A stretch of DNA of 35,010 nt, taken from NCBI GenBank assembly GCA_028823415.1, contig JAPKBL010000052.1, positions 1 to 35,010 of the forward strand, given 5' to 3'. This document shows positions 16,347 through 25,995 of the stretch, one piece after another. A program made the translations under genes and the position numbers. Source of the DNA: Mariniblastus sp. Its GTDB lineage: Bacteria; Planctomycetota; Planctomycetia; Pirellulales; Pirellulaceae. How positions within the stretch are numbered: the stretch's first letter is position 1; each line of letters opens with the position of its first letter. The notes under the pieces are model-generated. The model was not told where the DNA came from. It saw only the letters and a program-made list of their open reading frames with translations, and did not search any database.

Positions 16347-17228
16347 ATGCGAAGTATTGCGGTTATCAACCAAAAAGGTGGTGTTGGAAAAACAACGACT
16401 GCCGTTAACTTAAGTGCTGCGCTGGCTGAAGCGGGTAATCGAGTATGGCTGATTGATTTGGACCCACAAGCCCATGCGTCTCTCCATCTCGGGTTTGGGA
16501 TGGAGGAGGACTATCTATCAGTTTATGACGTCTTAACTGCGGATGTCGGGTTGGATGAAGTCCGGCATTTGGTGGACGACAATCTCTGGCTGAGTCCTGC
16601 TCATATTGATCTTGCGGCTGCAGAGATGGAGTTAGCCGGTGCGGTGGGGCGAGAGATCATCTTGCGCGATCGAATGGCTGAGGTGAGCGAAACATTTGAT
16701 TACATTATTTTTGACTGCCCTCCCTCGCTGGGGATTTTGACGCTCAATGCACTGACGACGGTGGATGAAGTTTTTCTTCCGCTGCAGCCTCATTTCCTCG
16801 CGCTTCACGGTTTGAGTAAATTACTACTCACCATCGAGTTGGTCGGGCGTCGTTTGAACCCCGTCCTTCAGTTGACCAGCGTTGTGTATTGCATGTTTGA
16901 TACGGGGACGAGATTGGCCAACGAAGTTGTGGAAGATGTCGAATTATTTTTTGAGGATCAGCGCCAAACCGATTCAATTTGGTCCAATGCCTATAGTTTT
17001 GATACGAGGATCAGGCGAAACATCCGATTGGCCGAAGCACCGAGTTACGGCCAGTCAATTTTTCAGTATTCTAATGACTGCAATGGAGCTCAAGATTACC
17101 GAAGTTTGGCACAAGAGGTCATTCAGCAGACGGCAGCGATGCAAACCGTAGTGCCTGAACCACCTGCTATCGATCCGAGTCTGGCTTCTGACCCTTTCTA
17201 TGCTCCTGAAAATCAGTTTCATTATTAA
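16347..17228 (+). CDS. ParA/Soj family ATPase without an adjacent ParB
   Basis: This 293-residue protein has the deviant Walker A motif (KGGVGKTT, residues 10-17, within VINQKGGVGKTTTAVNLS), the LIDLDPQAHASLHLGFG switch region and the Walker B-like IIFDCPPSLGILTLNAL. It is a member of the ParA/MinD superfamily that positions chromosomes, plasmids or protein complexes. The C-terminal 30 residues are Pro- and acid-rich. The ribosome site AAAGGGAG lies about 9 bases before the ATG. There is no parB, parS or smc nearby; the next gene is sufE. The target is unknown. Confidence 0.9.
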   Translation: MRSIAVINQKGGVGKTTTAVNLSAALAEAGNRVWLIDLDPQAHASLHLGFGMEEDYLSVYDVLTADVGLDEVRHLVDDNLWLSPAHIDLAAAEMELAGAVGREIILRDRMAEVSETFDYIIFDCPPSLGILTLNALTTVDEVFLPLQPHFLALHGLSKLLLTIELVGRRLNPVLQLTSVVYCMFDTGTRLANEVVEDVELFFEDQRQTDSIWSNAYSFDTRIRRNIRLAEAPSYGQSIFQYSNDCNGAQDYRSLAQEVIQQTAAMQTVVPEPPAIDPSLASDPFYAPENQFHY

Positions 17229-17436
17229 CCCGTCGATGCCCCGTCAAATTCTTTGAGCTTATTCATGGTGAATCGGCTAACGCTCGAGAAAACGGTGAGC
17301 GGTCGTGGCGGTTTAACGCTTGAGCTAGTTTGATGCTTCGTTAAAAACGCGGTTTTCATAAAAAGACGGCTCGCTCTTTTTAAAAAGCTTGTTAGCATTG
17401 ACCCGAGTTTTTGAGCTCTATTTTTGGATCGGTAAC

Positions 17437-17877
17437 ATGTCGGATTTCCCTCCCAGTACGGAAGAATTAATTGAGACCTTCGAGGATCTTCAGGATTGGG
17501 ATGAGCGTTATGATTTCATGATCGATTTGGGGCGGGAGTTGCCTGTATTTCCGGCGGAATTGCAAACCGAAGAGAACATCGTGGAAGGCTGTATGAGTAC
17601 GGTCTGGTTAGTCACGCGGCCTCCCGAAGGTGCTGATAAACCAATAGCAATTCAGGCCGACAGCGACTCGATTATTGTAAAAGGGCTGATCGTCATTCTT
17701 CTGGCCTATTACTCTCAACAAACATCGGCAGAGATTGTTGATTCCAACGTGGGAGACTTTTTAAAACAATTGGGTTTGGATCAGCATTTGAGTCCCCAAC
17801 GCCGCAACGGTCTATTTTCGATGATCAAGCGTTTAAAGGGATTGGCGGCGGTTTATGCAGGCGACCCTCCAAATTAA
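17437..17877 (+). CDS. sufE: SufE family Fe-S cluster assembly protein
   Basis: This 146-residue protein accepts sulfur from the cysteine desulfurase SufS and passes it to the Suf scaffold. The family segments are LQDWDERYDFMIDLGREL, then EENIVEGCMSTVWL with the persulfide cysteine, and a C-terminal LGLDQHLSPQRRNGLFSMI. The chosen ATG at 17437 gives the expected family length; the frame is open to 17389. No sufS, sufB or sufD lies in the window, so it works with genes elsewhere. The 208-base space before it contains the 12-bp palindrome ctttttaaaaag around 17380, of unknown role. Confidence 0.92.
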   Translation: MSDFPPSTEELIETFEDLQDWDERYDFMIDLGRELPVFPAELQTEENIVEGCMSTVWLVTRPPEGADKPIAIQADSDSIIVKGLIVILLAYYSQQTSAEIVDSNVGDFLKQLGLDQHLSPQRRNGLFSMIKRLKGLAAVYAGDPPN

Positions 17878-17922
17878 CCGAATAGATTAGAGTCGCCTTG
17901 CCGCGGAAGATTGCGAACTACA

Positions 17923-18900
17923 TCAACCGTCGTAATCTTTTGATTCCGGATCAAGGCTGGCAATATTTCCCTCTTTGAACGCCTCGGCTATCGCTAACGG
18001 AACGGTTGCTTCGGCAGCAACAAGAATCGCTTGATTGGCGACCACTTTTGCTTTGTTTTCCTGCTCTACTGCAACCGCTTCGGCGCGTCTTTTCTCGGCG
18101 AGGGCCTGGGCGACGCGTGTGTCTGCTTCGGCTTGATCGGCTTGTAGGCGGGCGCCGATGTTGTCTCCGATGTCGATATCCGCAATATCGATGGAGACAA
18201 TCTCAAAGGCAGTATTGCTGTCGAGTGCACGATCGAGAACCGCTTTGGAAATGCGATCGGGTTTTTCCATGACCTCTAAATAATTTTTAGAGGATCCGAT
18301 TGAGGTGATGATCCCCTCCCCTACTCTGGCAATGATTGTCTCTTCGGTCGCCCCGCCAATCAATTGATCTAGGTTGGTTCGAACAGTAACTCTTGCCCGA
18401 ACCCGAAGTTCAATTCCATCTTTGGAGATGGCACTGAGCGTTGATTTATCGGTAAAGGTGCGATCGGGACATTCAATGACGCGAGGGTAAACGCTGGTCT
18501 TGACTGCATCTAATACATCTCGCCCCGCCAAGTCGATGGCGGCGGCACGATCAAAATCGAGATCGATATTTGCACGTTCTGCCGCAATGATGGCCTGCGT
18601 CACGCGATCGATATCACCCCCGGCGAGGAAATGGGCCTCGAGATCCTGAGTGGCGATCCCGGATTTATTGTCTGATTGTATTCCTGCCTGATGAGCCATG
18701 ATTTTTGCATTGATCACCCGCGAGGCATCGACGCGGCGGAATTGCATTGCGATCAGCTGAATCATGCTCACCGGCGCCCCGGAACTGAGTGCCCGAAACC
18801 AGAGGGCTCCAAAATTCAAGAAGGCAAAGAAAACGACGAGCAAGAACAATCCACCAAAAACAATTCCAGCCCAAATTAAAATGGTCAAGATCGGCGGCAC
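17923..18900 (-). CDS. floA: flotillin-like protein FloA
   Basis: This 325-residue membrane protein organises lipid microdomains and is the bacterial counterpart of flotillin. One N-terminal membrane hairpin or segment ([20 protein letters not shown]) precedes the SPFH-like region: the conserved [20 protein letters not shown], the [20 protein letters not shown] stretch, and a charged coiled-coil toward the end ([20 protein letters not shown]). The extreme C-terminus is acidic. The upstream zinc-ribbon gene ends three bases before its start, so the two form an operon. SufE is convergent, 45 bases away. Confidence 0.94.
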   Translation of the reverse strand: MPPILTILIWAGIVFGGLFLLVVFFAFLNFGALWFRALSSGAPVSMIQLIAMQFRRVDASRVINAKIMAHQAGIQSDNKSGIATQDLEAHFLAGGDIDRVTQAIIAAERANIDLDFDRAAAIDLAGRDVLDAVKTSVYPRVIECPDRTFTDKSTLSAISKDGIELRVRARVTVRTNLDQLIGGATEETIIARVGEGIITSIGSSKNYLEVMEKPDRISKAVLDRALDSNTAFEIVSIDIADIDIGDNIGARLQADQAEADTRVAQALAEKRRAEAVAVEQENKAKVVANQAILVAAEATVPLAIAEAFKEGNIASLDPESKDYDG

Positions 18901-18903
18901 GAT

Positions 18904-19239
18904 TTACCCTTTCGACGGACTTTTGGTTTGACGAAAAACGTGTCCGCAGTCACACTCTTTTCTTCTAACGTGCAGCTGTGATTTACATTGAGGACATTGT
19001 TTATTCCAAGATTTTTGTTTCGGCTCGCCGGCTTGGCTGGCCTTGCGTGCAGCATGTAATTGCTCTTTTCGAGATTCGTCGGCTAACTGAACAGCACACT
19101 GAGGGTGAATGCCATCTTTAGAGTATGATGATTCTCCACATACGGGACACGATTTCGATTTTCGAATCGAGTATTCAAAGGTCCGAGTTCCATTCGTCAT
19201 CTTGCCGCCTTTTCGTAAACGAGTTCGGGCGTTTGCCAT
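18904..19239 (-). CDS. small zinc-ribbon protein upstream of floA
   Basis: This 111-residue protein (98 if started at the second Met) has two cysteine clusters: CPVCGESSYSKDGIHPQC and CPQCKSQLHVRRKECDCGHV. Both look like zinc ribbons, joined by a charged helix (DESRKEQLHAARKA). There is no signal peptide or membrane segment. The Arg/Lys-rich composition would allow RNA or DNA binding, but I do not recognise the family. Its three-base spacing to floA argues for a joint transcript and possibly a link with membrane organisation or floA expression. Confidence 0.7.
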   Translation of the reverse strand: MANARTRLRKGGKMTNGTRTFEYSIRKSKSCPVCGESSYSKDGIHPQCAVQLADESRKEQLHAARKASQAGEPKQKSWNKQCPQCKSQLHVRRKECDCGHVFRQTKSPSKG

Positions 19240-19612
19240 GCCGTTTCCCTGACAAACTGGAAAGTTTCTTCAGTTTCGCAATGTGATCAACACAAACGGA
19301 GAAAGCTCCAATTCGAACCGATAAGCAAGCGAAAGCTCGGCTTCGATCGCCAGTCGCTGATTATTAAATCGGAGGATGTCCAAGACATCTCTCTCGGGCG
19401 CAATCGCATCGACCATCCCTTGATTCGATTGCAACCTGTAACGAAGTCGACGCCGGATTGTACGGCACGCCAGTGGCTTCGTCCATCATGTAAAATGAGA
19501 TCGTTAGTTTATTAGATTAAATATTTACGGTTCGGTCGCGGCGCGACTCGATGCCTTGCTCTTCAAGATCCCGCTTCAAGCTCCAAGTGGGGACCGTGTT
19601 TGGGAGGCGCAT
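19240..19612. other. 373-bp gene-free region
   Basis: A plus-strand frame is open from about 19219 to 19515 but has no start codon until its very end, and its translation shows no family signature. This space should contain the promoter for the zinc-ribbon/floA operon. I see no repeat or RNA gene in it. Confidence 0.4.
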
Positions 19613-19642
19613 AAAAAAAGCCTTGGTAAAAATTACCAAGGC
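19613..19642 (-). terminator. intrinsic terminator after tRNA-Asp
   Basis: Perfect 10-bp arms (19620-19629 and 19633-19642, gccttggtaa and ttaccaaggc) enclose a three-base loop. On the minus strand they are followed by seven T's (19613-19619). It starts eight bases beyond the tRNA, as expected for a single tRNA transcript. Confidence 0.93.
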
Positions 19643-19649
19643 AGTTTAG

Positions 19650-19723
19650 CGACGCTGACGGGACTCGAACCCGCAACCTCCGGATCGACAGTCCGGGACT
19701 CTAACCAATTGAGCTACAGCGCC
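19650..19723 (-). tRNA. tRNA-Asp (anticodon GTC)
   Basis: The minus strand folds into a full cloverleaf of 74 bases including the discriminator G, the aspartate identity base. The acceptor GGCGCTG pairs with CAGCGTC through one G-U wobble, and the anticodon arm is CCGGA-CTGTCGA-TCCGG, with GTC in the centre. The T-arm contains GGTTCGAGTCC. No CCA is encoded. A putative promoter and a strong terminator flank it, so it is a one-gene unit. Confidence 0.97.
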
Positions 19724-19755
19724 TGAAATACTCTGACGAGCACTTGTGGAATAGA

Positions 19756-19784
19756 AAATTATCCGGAATCCACGTCGTTTGCAA
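19756..19784 (-). promoter_or_regulatory. putative sigma-70-like promoter for tRNA-Asp
   Basis: On the minus strand TTGCAA (19779-19784) and TAATTT (19756-19761) are separated by 17 bases, close to the consensus TTGACA and TATAAT. Transcription would begin about 25 bases before the tRNA. It is supported only by match and position. Confidence 0.45.
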
Positions 19785-19810
19785 GTCGTAATGTAAATTT
19801 CGGTGAAATC

Positions 19811-19826
19811 CCTATAGAACTATAGG
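19811..19826. repeat. 16-bp palindrome in an otherwise empty intergenic region
   Basis: CCTATAG-AA-CTATAGG is a perfect inverted repeat with 7-bp arms and a two-base centre. It lies in the 362-base stretch between the tRNA promoter and the small membrane protein gene, 321 bases upstream of that gene's start. It could be a protein-binding site or chance. Apart from AT-rich sequence and short agatt repeats near 20118-20137, I see nothing else in this stretch. Confidence 0.35.
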
Positions 19827-20146
19827 AAATGCTGGCTTTCCTTCAATAGTTTTTATTAATCTTTTGCTTTTCCCACGTCCGAAACGACTTCTGCAGAATC
19901 TAAGAAGATTGCTTTTGTCGTCGAAGGTAAAATGTAATTGTGTTTTCCTACCCGCTGCATCCCTAATCTGTGATTTTCAACATGAAATATCGCTACAACC
20001 GGTTTGAAAGCGGGCGGGCGACGAAAAAACGGTCAGTTGACATCCGTGGTCGACTCGCGAAACAGTCTGAAAACCTAAAGTGAAGATGAATACAGCTTTA
20101 GTTTAGGAATGGTTCCCAGATTAGATTAGTTTAGATTGGAGAGATA

Positions 20147-20311
20147 ATGGGTTCTTTTACGCAATCGATTGGAAGTTTTGCCCGGCAAGTTTCTCAAGAA
20201 ATGGGCGAGATAACTCAAAGCCTAACCGGAACCGGCTGGGCGACTCTATCCATTGCTTTGCTTATTTCTGGTTGGTACTTTTTGAGCGGCAATTCGATCA
20301 AGACGTCTTAG
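20147..20311 (+). CDS. 54-residue single-pass membrane peptide
   Basis: This short frame encodes a 54-residue protein that starts MGSFTQSIGSFARQVSQEMG, an amphipathic helix. A single hydrophobic segment follows (about 32-47, WATLSIALLISGWYFL), then a short polar tail (SGNSIKTS). A good ribosome site (GGAGAG) lies six bases before the ATG. Both flanking genes (tRNA-Asp and the TPR lipoprotein) are read on the opposite strand, so it is a separate unit. I do not recognise a family. The combination of a good ribosome site, an amphipathic helix and a membrane segment makes a real small protein likely. It could be a membrane-anchored regulator. Confidence 0.6.
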   Translation: MGSFTQSIGSFARQVSQEMGEITQSLTGTGWATLSIALLISGWYFLSGNSIKTS

Positions 20312-20334
20312 GTCAGGTTTCAGGTCAGGTTTCG
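20311..20334 (+). repeat. 12-bp tandem duplication
   Basis: The unit ggtcaggtttca/g occurs twice back to back (20311-20322 and 20323-20334). It starts at the last base of the stop codon of the small membrane protein gene. Confidence 0.7.
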
Positions 20335-20400
20335 GATTCGATGGCGATGGCGAAGGCGTCAACCGGCGACAAGACACGGAGGATATGCTTCCGCAGAGGC

Positions 20401-21837
20401 CTAGAAAAGGCTTCCATCGGCTTCAAATCCAAGATTCTCTATGATCTGCCGGTCTTGATCTGCCGCCCTCTCTTTACCGGCCCGACGGTGAATTTCCATA
20501 CGGTGGTAAATTAGAACCGCAGTCATTCGAGTGGCCATTTTCTTGCGTCGGGCAATTTGTTGCGCAGAGAAATCCGGTGTGTTGTAAAGCGAACTTTTGA
20601 GGGAAAGTTCCATGAATTCAGATGCGAGAATCGCACAATCGAGATCGGTCAATGCATCTATGTAGCTGCTTGGTGGATCGGCGATTGGATTCAGTAATGC
20701 AATTTGATTGTCAGCGGCCTGTTCTAAATTGTTGGACGAATTTGCGGGAGGGCTGGATTTCCAATTTCGCCGGCCAGACACAAAACCGCGTGTATCGAGA
20801 TACATGCTGGCTTTTTGCAATTGAGTTAGGCATGCTTCAGCACTGGGGAGACTGGTCGCGAGGTTGGTGAAATTTAACTCTAGTTGTTCCAATCTTCTTC
20901 GGTCACGATCGGCGAGCGCGAGAGCGCCAATATCTTCATTGAGTAATGCGCGCGTGGCGAGCATCACACCCAGGCTGTTTTTATCTATTTGTTTAAGTGC
21001 CCTCGCGTTCAGAATTCCTTTTTCAAGTTTTTCACCAAAAGAAAAGTTCATGGTGGAATCAGTTTTTTCAACGGAGGCGTTACCGCGCGCCGGCGACGGA
21101 TTGGCCGATGGAGCATTTTCTTGCATCAACTGGGTGACGATACTCTGGATGAATGAGGTTTGGCGTTCTAATTTAGTTTCATAATCGTCAATTTTCTTAT
21201 TGAGTTCCTCCAATGCGCGATCGCGTTGGTTGAGGGTGCGAGACAGGAGTCCGATAGCGACCGCGGTTCTTACTTCGAGAGGAACAATGTAGCTGCATCC
21301 CCAATACTCTGTTTCCTCGGAATCAATTGCGCTGTTGATATCTCGATTCGCCCGCGACAATTCTTTTCGAGCAAGTGCCCGGAAATAGGCTAGATTGTTT
21401 AGCTCGATCGGTGTTCGCGTTATTTTTCCTGAGAGATGGCGCTTGTAATTTTCAAGGGCTAAATCAAATTCTCCAAGATACTGAAAGCAAGTGGAGCGAA
21501 TTTGGTGGGCTAGTTTGTCCTCGGGGGTCAGCTCAAGGATTTCATCGCAGAGCGTAATTCCGAGTTCACCTTGGTCGTTTTCGGCTAATAGGTTTGCATA
21601 GGCTAATTTGATCTGCCGGTTGTCGGGTGCTGCCTTAAACGCGAGTTCCATCACTTCAATGGCTTCCTCGGCTTGCCCGGACTCGGCAAGATTCATGGCG
21701 CTTGCAAAATTCCATTTTGCCGACTCTTCCCGACAGCCGACGAGACTGAATAGAACGATGAAAAGAGCAGCCAACGCGAATTGGCTTTCCTGAAAGGAGA
21801 GCGGAAATCTACTTGAACTAAAGGGTTTACAAGTCAA
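20401..21837 (-). CDS. TPR-repeat lipoprotein
   Basis: This 478-residue protein has a signal with lipobox (ALFIVLFSLVGC, Cys near 35) and is probably anchored to a membrane facing out of the cytoplasm. Tetratricopeptide repeats follow at about 40-150 (KWNFASAMNLAESGQAEEAI, APDNRQIKLAYANLLAENDQ and LAHQIRSTCFQYLGEFDLAL). The middle part (about 195-260) is helical and charged with a predicted coiled coil. The C-terminal part is helical but unfamiliar. It may hold protein complexes together in the envelope. The only upstream start is a TTG at 21837, with no obvious ribosome site, so the start is uncertain. It follows glnD by 57 bases and could be co-transcribed with it. Confidence 0.8.
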   Translation of the reverse strand: MTCKPFSSSRFPLSFQESQFALAALFIVLFSLVGCREESAKWNFASAMNLAESGQAEEAIEVMELAFKAAPDNRQIKLAYANLLAENDQGELGITLCDEILELTPEDKLAHQIRSTCFQYLGEFDLALENYKRHLSGKITRTPIELNNLAYFRALARKELSRANRDINSAIDSEETEYWGCSYIVPLEVRTAVAIGLLSRTLNQRDRALEELNKKIDDYETKLERQTSFIQSIVTQLMQENAPSANPSPARGNASVEKTDSTMNFSFGEKLEKGILNARALKQIDKNSLGVMLATRALLNEDIGALALADRDRRRLEQLELNFTNLATSLPSAEACLTQLQKASMYLDTRGFVSGRRNWKSSPPANSSNNLEQAADNQIALLNPIADPPSSYIDALTDLDCAILASEFMELSLKSSLYNTPDFSAQQIARRKKMATRMTAVLIYHRMEIHRRAGKERAADQDRQIIENLGFEADGSLF

Positions 21838-21894
21838 TGAATTTTAGGATCTAAGAAAAAAGGAATTAATCGGAGTTACCGCATCATAGTCGGA

Positions 21895-24543
21895 CTACGA
21901 ATCGGAAGATGCAGGGGGTTCCAGGAAATTTCGCGTCGCTTGAAGTATTTCATTCTTGATGAGTTGAAGTTGATTTCGGTTGCGAATCTTATTTCCCTGT
22001 TCGTCTGTTACATAAAAAACATCAATGACCTGATGGGCATAGGTGGAGATTCTCGCGTAAGCAATGTCGAGGCCCAGTCGATGTATCTTTTTGGTTAATT
22101 TATACAACAAACCGGACTTGTCGTAAGCAAAAACATCAATAATGGTGGCCGAGCTAACCGTTTCGTTGTCGATTTTTACGCGAATCTGAGGCCGTGACAA
22201 CCTCAGGGCTGCGCTGTCTTCTTTTTTCCATTTAGCCGGGAATCTTGGAGGATTATCATCGACTTCTAAAACTAGATCCAGAGCTCGCTGTTTAATGTCG
22301 TCGTAGCGGGCCTGATTCGGTTTAGAAAATTGGGTGTCCTCGAACTGAATCCAGTAGAACACCAAAGAATCCCCCATGGGCTTGATGTCTGCAGCGCGGA
22401 TTTGCAAACCTAGGCTGCTCAACATGCCTGTGATTTTGTAGAAAATTCCCGTTCTTCGGCTCGATACTTTGCCGATACACATTTCGTAAAGACTAGATTT
22501 CCCTAAGCGGTTAACGTCGCAGATCGCTTCGCGGGGATTGACTCGTCGTATTTCATTAAGCCGATCCGCGATGACTTCGGGCGAGTGAGATTTGCAATAG
22601 CTGCTGGGAAGTGTTTCAACTTTATTTCTTAACCAGGCCTGCCCCTCCTCCGTTTCCGCTTGTGCGGCGACCAAATTGTAAACGCCATCGAATCGCTCTT
22701 TTTCAAGATTCTCGTTTTCACCCGATAAGACACTCTTGGCACGTTTGTACAAATCCGTCAGTAACCCTTGCTTCCATGGATTCAAGACCCCCGGCCCAAC
22801 GGCGGAGATGTCCGCACAGGTAAGGACGTAGAGCATGGAGAGCATTTGGACGGAACCAACGTTGGAAGCGAATTCGGCAACCATCTCGTCATCGTTAATA
22901 TCTCGGTGGAGTGCCAGGTGCGACATCACAAGGTGGTTGTGGACGAGGAATTTGATCGTTTCGGTTTCGTCCTCGGTTAAATCGAAACGCTCACCGGTGG
23001 AGGCGGCGATACGTCGTCCAATCTCGCTGTGATCCTCATGAAACCCTTTGCCCAAATCATGAAGTAGGATTGCCAGATGGAGAATGTTTTTTTCGCGAAT
23101 ATTACGATACGTGGACCCTACCGTATTCTGTTCATCAGCAAATTTTGTCAAATTTTCGAGCGCCTGCATGGAGTGTTCATCCACAGTGAATTTGTGGTAC
23201 TCATTGAATTGAAGCAAGCCGCGGGCGTGTTCGAACTCCGGAATGATTTTCCAGAGGACTTTCATTTCGTGGAGGCGTCGTAATTGAGAGGCAAGTCCGT
23301 GAGTGTTGGAAAGTAGCGCCATGAATCTGCGCGCGCTCTCGCGGGTGAATTTGATATCTGGATTTTTAAGCATCTCATGCCGGATGGCGATCCAAGTGTC
23401 GTGCTCGATGGTTTTGTCATGAAGACAGGCCAATTGCATCAATCTTAAAACTTGCTCGAGATTTTTCTTGACGGACTCCAGTGGGGCCTTAGCGACCCCG
23501 ATTTGGGTCGCGCCCATTCGGAAGTGTTCATCGATTTGCCGGGTGACTAATGGCTCTAATAGCGTCACCGCCTGAGCTTTTTTGCGGCTGGTGCTTTTCG
23601 CAACAAAATGTTCGCAGACATAGTGAATCCGGCTCGTGTAACGAAAATATTGACGCATAAATTCTTCGACTGAGAGAAGTGCGTCATCCCCCGAAAAACC
23701 GAATTGCTCGGCCAGCCTGACTTGTTCATTTCGGCCAAGTCCATCGTTAGCGCGATTCGCATGGAAATGCATTTCATTACGAACCCTCAAGAGGAATTCG
23801 CTGGAATTGTTAAGCTGTGTCGAATCAGCTGTCGATAAAGCGCCTTTCGCGAGTAGCCGGTCGATATCGGTCTCGCCGAACTGAACATAGCCCAGCCAGC
23901 GCACGAGATGAATGTCTCGCAACCCGCCGCGGGATTTTTTAACATTGGGGCGCAGTAAGTAAACCGTTTCGCCGAACTCTACCCGTTCCTTCTCTCGGGC
24001 TGCGATAATCGCTTTGATGATGTTAAACGTTTTTCGGTTGGTGATTCGTTTAAATCGACCGGCAAAGTACCGAAACAACTCTTCATTGCCGGCCAGCAAG
24101 CGGGCTTCGGTTAAAGAAGAAAAAATATAAGCATCTTTGAGAGACATGCTGCAGGCGTCGCGGGGCGTGCGAAGGCTGTAACCTAATTGAAAACCGGTGT
24201 CGGTTATGTCCTGCGAGATTCGGCGCGAAAATTCGACGATGTCATCGGTTAAACTGCCTTGATAAAGTACCATTAGATCAACATCGGAAAACGGCGCAAC
24301 ATCGCGTCGCCCACAGCCTCCCAGCAGAACGAGGCTGACGCGCAAAGCGAGCCCCGGTGAAATCTCAGCGAGCGCTTCTTCGTAAATCCTCAATAAGATT
24401 GAGTCGAGCAGGTCGGAAATGCGATGGCAGGTTTCCCTTCCGGTCGCTCCTTGGTCGTGCAGTTCCCGAATGTCGAAGAGTCTCGATTTCCACCGCTCGC
24501 GGGCCTCAAGAATGTTAGGGCGAATGCCAATTCCATTGGTCAT
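21895..24543 (-). CDS. glnD: [protein-PII] uridylyltransferase/uridylyl-removing enzyme
   Basis: This 882-residue enzyme adds and removes UMP on PII according to the glutamine level. The domain order matches: the nucleotidyltransferase (about 70-210) has GGCGRRDVAPFSDVDLMVLY with the two metal-binding aspartates at D87 and D89; the HD hydrolase domain (about 450-580) contains LHLAILLHDLGKGFHEDHSE with H495 and D496; two ACT domains lie at about 690-770 and 800-875 and bind glutamine. Its length is close to the family norm. glnB, which encodes its substrate, lies directly upstream (178 bases) and still carries the modified tyrosine, so the pair is functional in principle. Confidence 0.97.
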   Translation of the reverse strand: MTNGIGIRPNILEARERWKSRLFDIRELHDQGATGRETCHRISDLLDSILLRIYEEALAEISPGLALRVSLVLLGGCGRRDVAPFSDVDLMVLYQGSLTDDIVEFSRRISQDITDTGFQLGYSLRTPRDACSMSLKDAYIFSSLTEARLLAGNEELFRYFAGRFKRITNRKTFNIIKAIIAAREKERVEFGETVYLLRPNVKKSRGGLRDIHLVRWLGYVQFGETDIDRLLAKGALSTADSTQLNNSSEFLLRVRNEMHFHANRANDGLGRNEQVRLAEQFGFSGDDALLSVEEFMRQYFRYTSRIHYVCEHFVAKSTSRKKAQAVTLLEPLVTRQIDEHFRMGATQIGVAKAPLESVKKNLEQVLRLMQLACLHDKTIEHDTWIAIRHEMLKNPDIKFTRESARRFMALLSNTHGLASQLRRLHEMKVLWKIIPEFEHARGLLQFNEYHKFTVDEHSMQALENLTKFADEQNTVGSTYRNIREKNILHLAILLHDLGKGFHEDHSEIGRRIAASTGERFDLTEDETETIKFLVHNHLVMSHLALHRDINDDEMVAEFASNVGSVQMLSMLYVLTCADISAVGPGVLNPWKQGLLTDLYKRAKSVLSGENENLEKERFDGVYNLVAAQAETEEGQAWLRNKVETLPSSYCKSHSPEVIADRLNEIRRVNPREAICDVNRLGKSSLYEMCIGKVSSRRTGIFYKITGMLSSLGLQIRAADIKPMGDSLVFYWIQFEDTQFSKPNQARYDDIKQRALDLVLEVDDNPPRFPAKWKKEDSAALRLSRPQIRVKIDNETVSSATIIDVFAYDKSGLLYKLTKKIHRLGLDIAYARISTYAHQVIDVFYVTDEQGNKIRNRNQLQLIKNEILQATRNFLEPPASSDS

Positions 24544-24721
24544 GGGTGGATTTGCTCTTTCAGTCGCAAGTGATGGTTAATCGTTTATGATTACGGCTCG
24601 GAGTGGCTTGTTTGAATGGTGCAAACTGCTTTACGGTGATGAAAACGAGTGCTACGCGTGTGGTCAGTCGCGAAGCCTCGTTGTTTGTTGCATCCCGTCA
24701 ATCAACAGACGACGAACTATT

Positions 24722-25363
<642 letters not shown>

Positions 25364-25930
25364 TTATGAGGAATTGTCCTGTCGACCGACATTCCATTGG
25401 GTTTCTGGGCATTGGTCCAGTTGGTTCTTGTATCTTGCAAGGACGAAAAGTAAGTCGCCCAGGCGGTTGAGGTAGATAAGCTCAAGTGATAGATCGGTTT
25501 CTGTTTGAGAATTTATTAATTCTACGAGTTGTCGTTCGGCGCGACGGCAGACTGCTCTGGCGATATGGAGTGTACTGCCGGCACGACCTCCGCCGGGTAG
25601 TATGAATGCTTTTAAGGGGGCGAGTTCGTCATCAAAATGATCGATGGCTTTCTCAAGTTCTCTAACGCGCACTTGGGGAAAATCGGGGATGCGATCGGAG
25701 CCGCCCAGGCAGGCGGCGACTCGACTGCCAAGGTCAAATAAGTCATGCTGTATCTGCGTTAGAAGTTGATTAAGTGTTTCCGACTGATTTTCAACCCGTG
25801 CCAAACCAATAAAAGAGTTGGTTTCGTCTATCGAACCGCAGACTTTGATTGCCGAATGAGATTTTGAAACACGAATTCCACCGAGTAAACCGGTCTCGCC
25901 TTGATCACCGGTTTTAGTATAAATTTTCAT
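25364..25930 (-). CDS. cob(I)alamin adenosyltransferase, PduO type
   Basis: This 188-residue enzyme transfers the adenosyl group from ATP to cob(I)alamin to make coenzyme B12. Family segments are MKIYTKTGDQGETGLLGGIR (ATP-binding N-terminus), CGSIDETNSFIGLARVE, the helix with FILPGGGRAGSTLHIARAVC followed by RRAERQL, and the closing LNRLGDLLFVLARYKNQ. Length and motif order fit the PduO-type ATR family, not CobA. No other cobalamin gene is near, so it may serve salvage or a B12-dependent enzyme encoded elsewhere. It is divergent from the Nudix gene, 65 bases apart. Confidence 0.94.
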   Translation of the reverse strand: MKIYTKTGDQGETGLLGGIRVSKSHSAIKVCGSIDETNSFIGLARVENQSETLNQLLTQIQHDLFDLGSRVAACLGGSDRIPDFPQVRVRELEKAIDHFDDELAPLKAFILPGGGRAGSTLHIARAVCRRAERQLVELINSQTETDLSLELIYLNRLGDLLFVLARYKNQLDQCPETQWNVGRQDNSS

Positions 25931-25995
25931 TGAATTCCTAAATGATGTTTTTCAGTCATTAATTTCTGGGGTCGGATAATTAAGAGGATCTCACC

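Noticed and set aside
19219..19515. Long open plus-strand frame near tRNA-Asp, considered as an integrase remnant
   Set aside because: It has no start codon except near its end, and the translation contains no recombinase motif, so there is no evidence of a mobile element at the tRNA.
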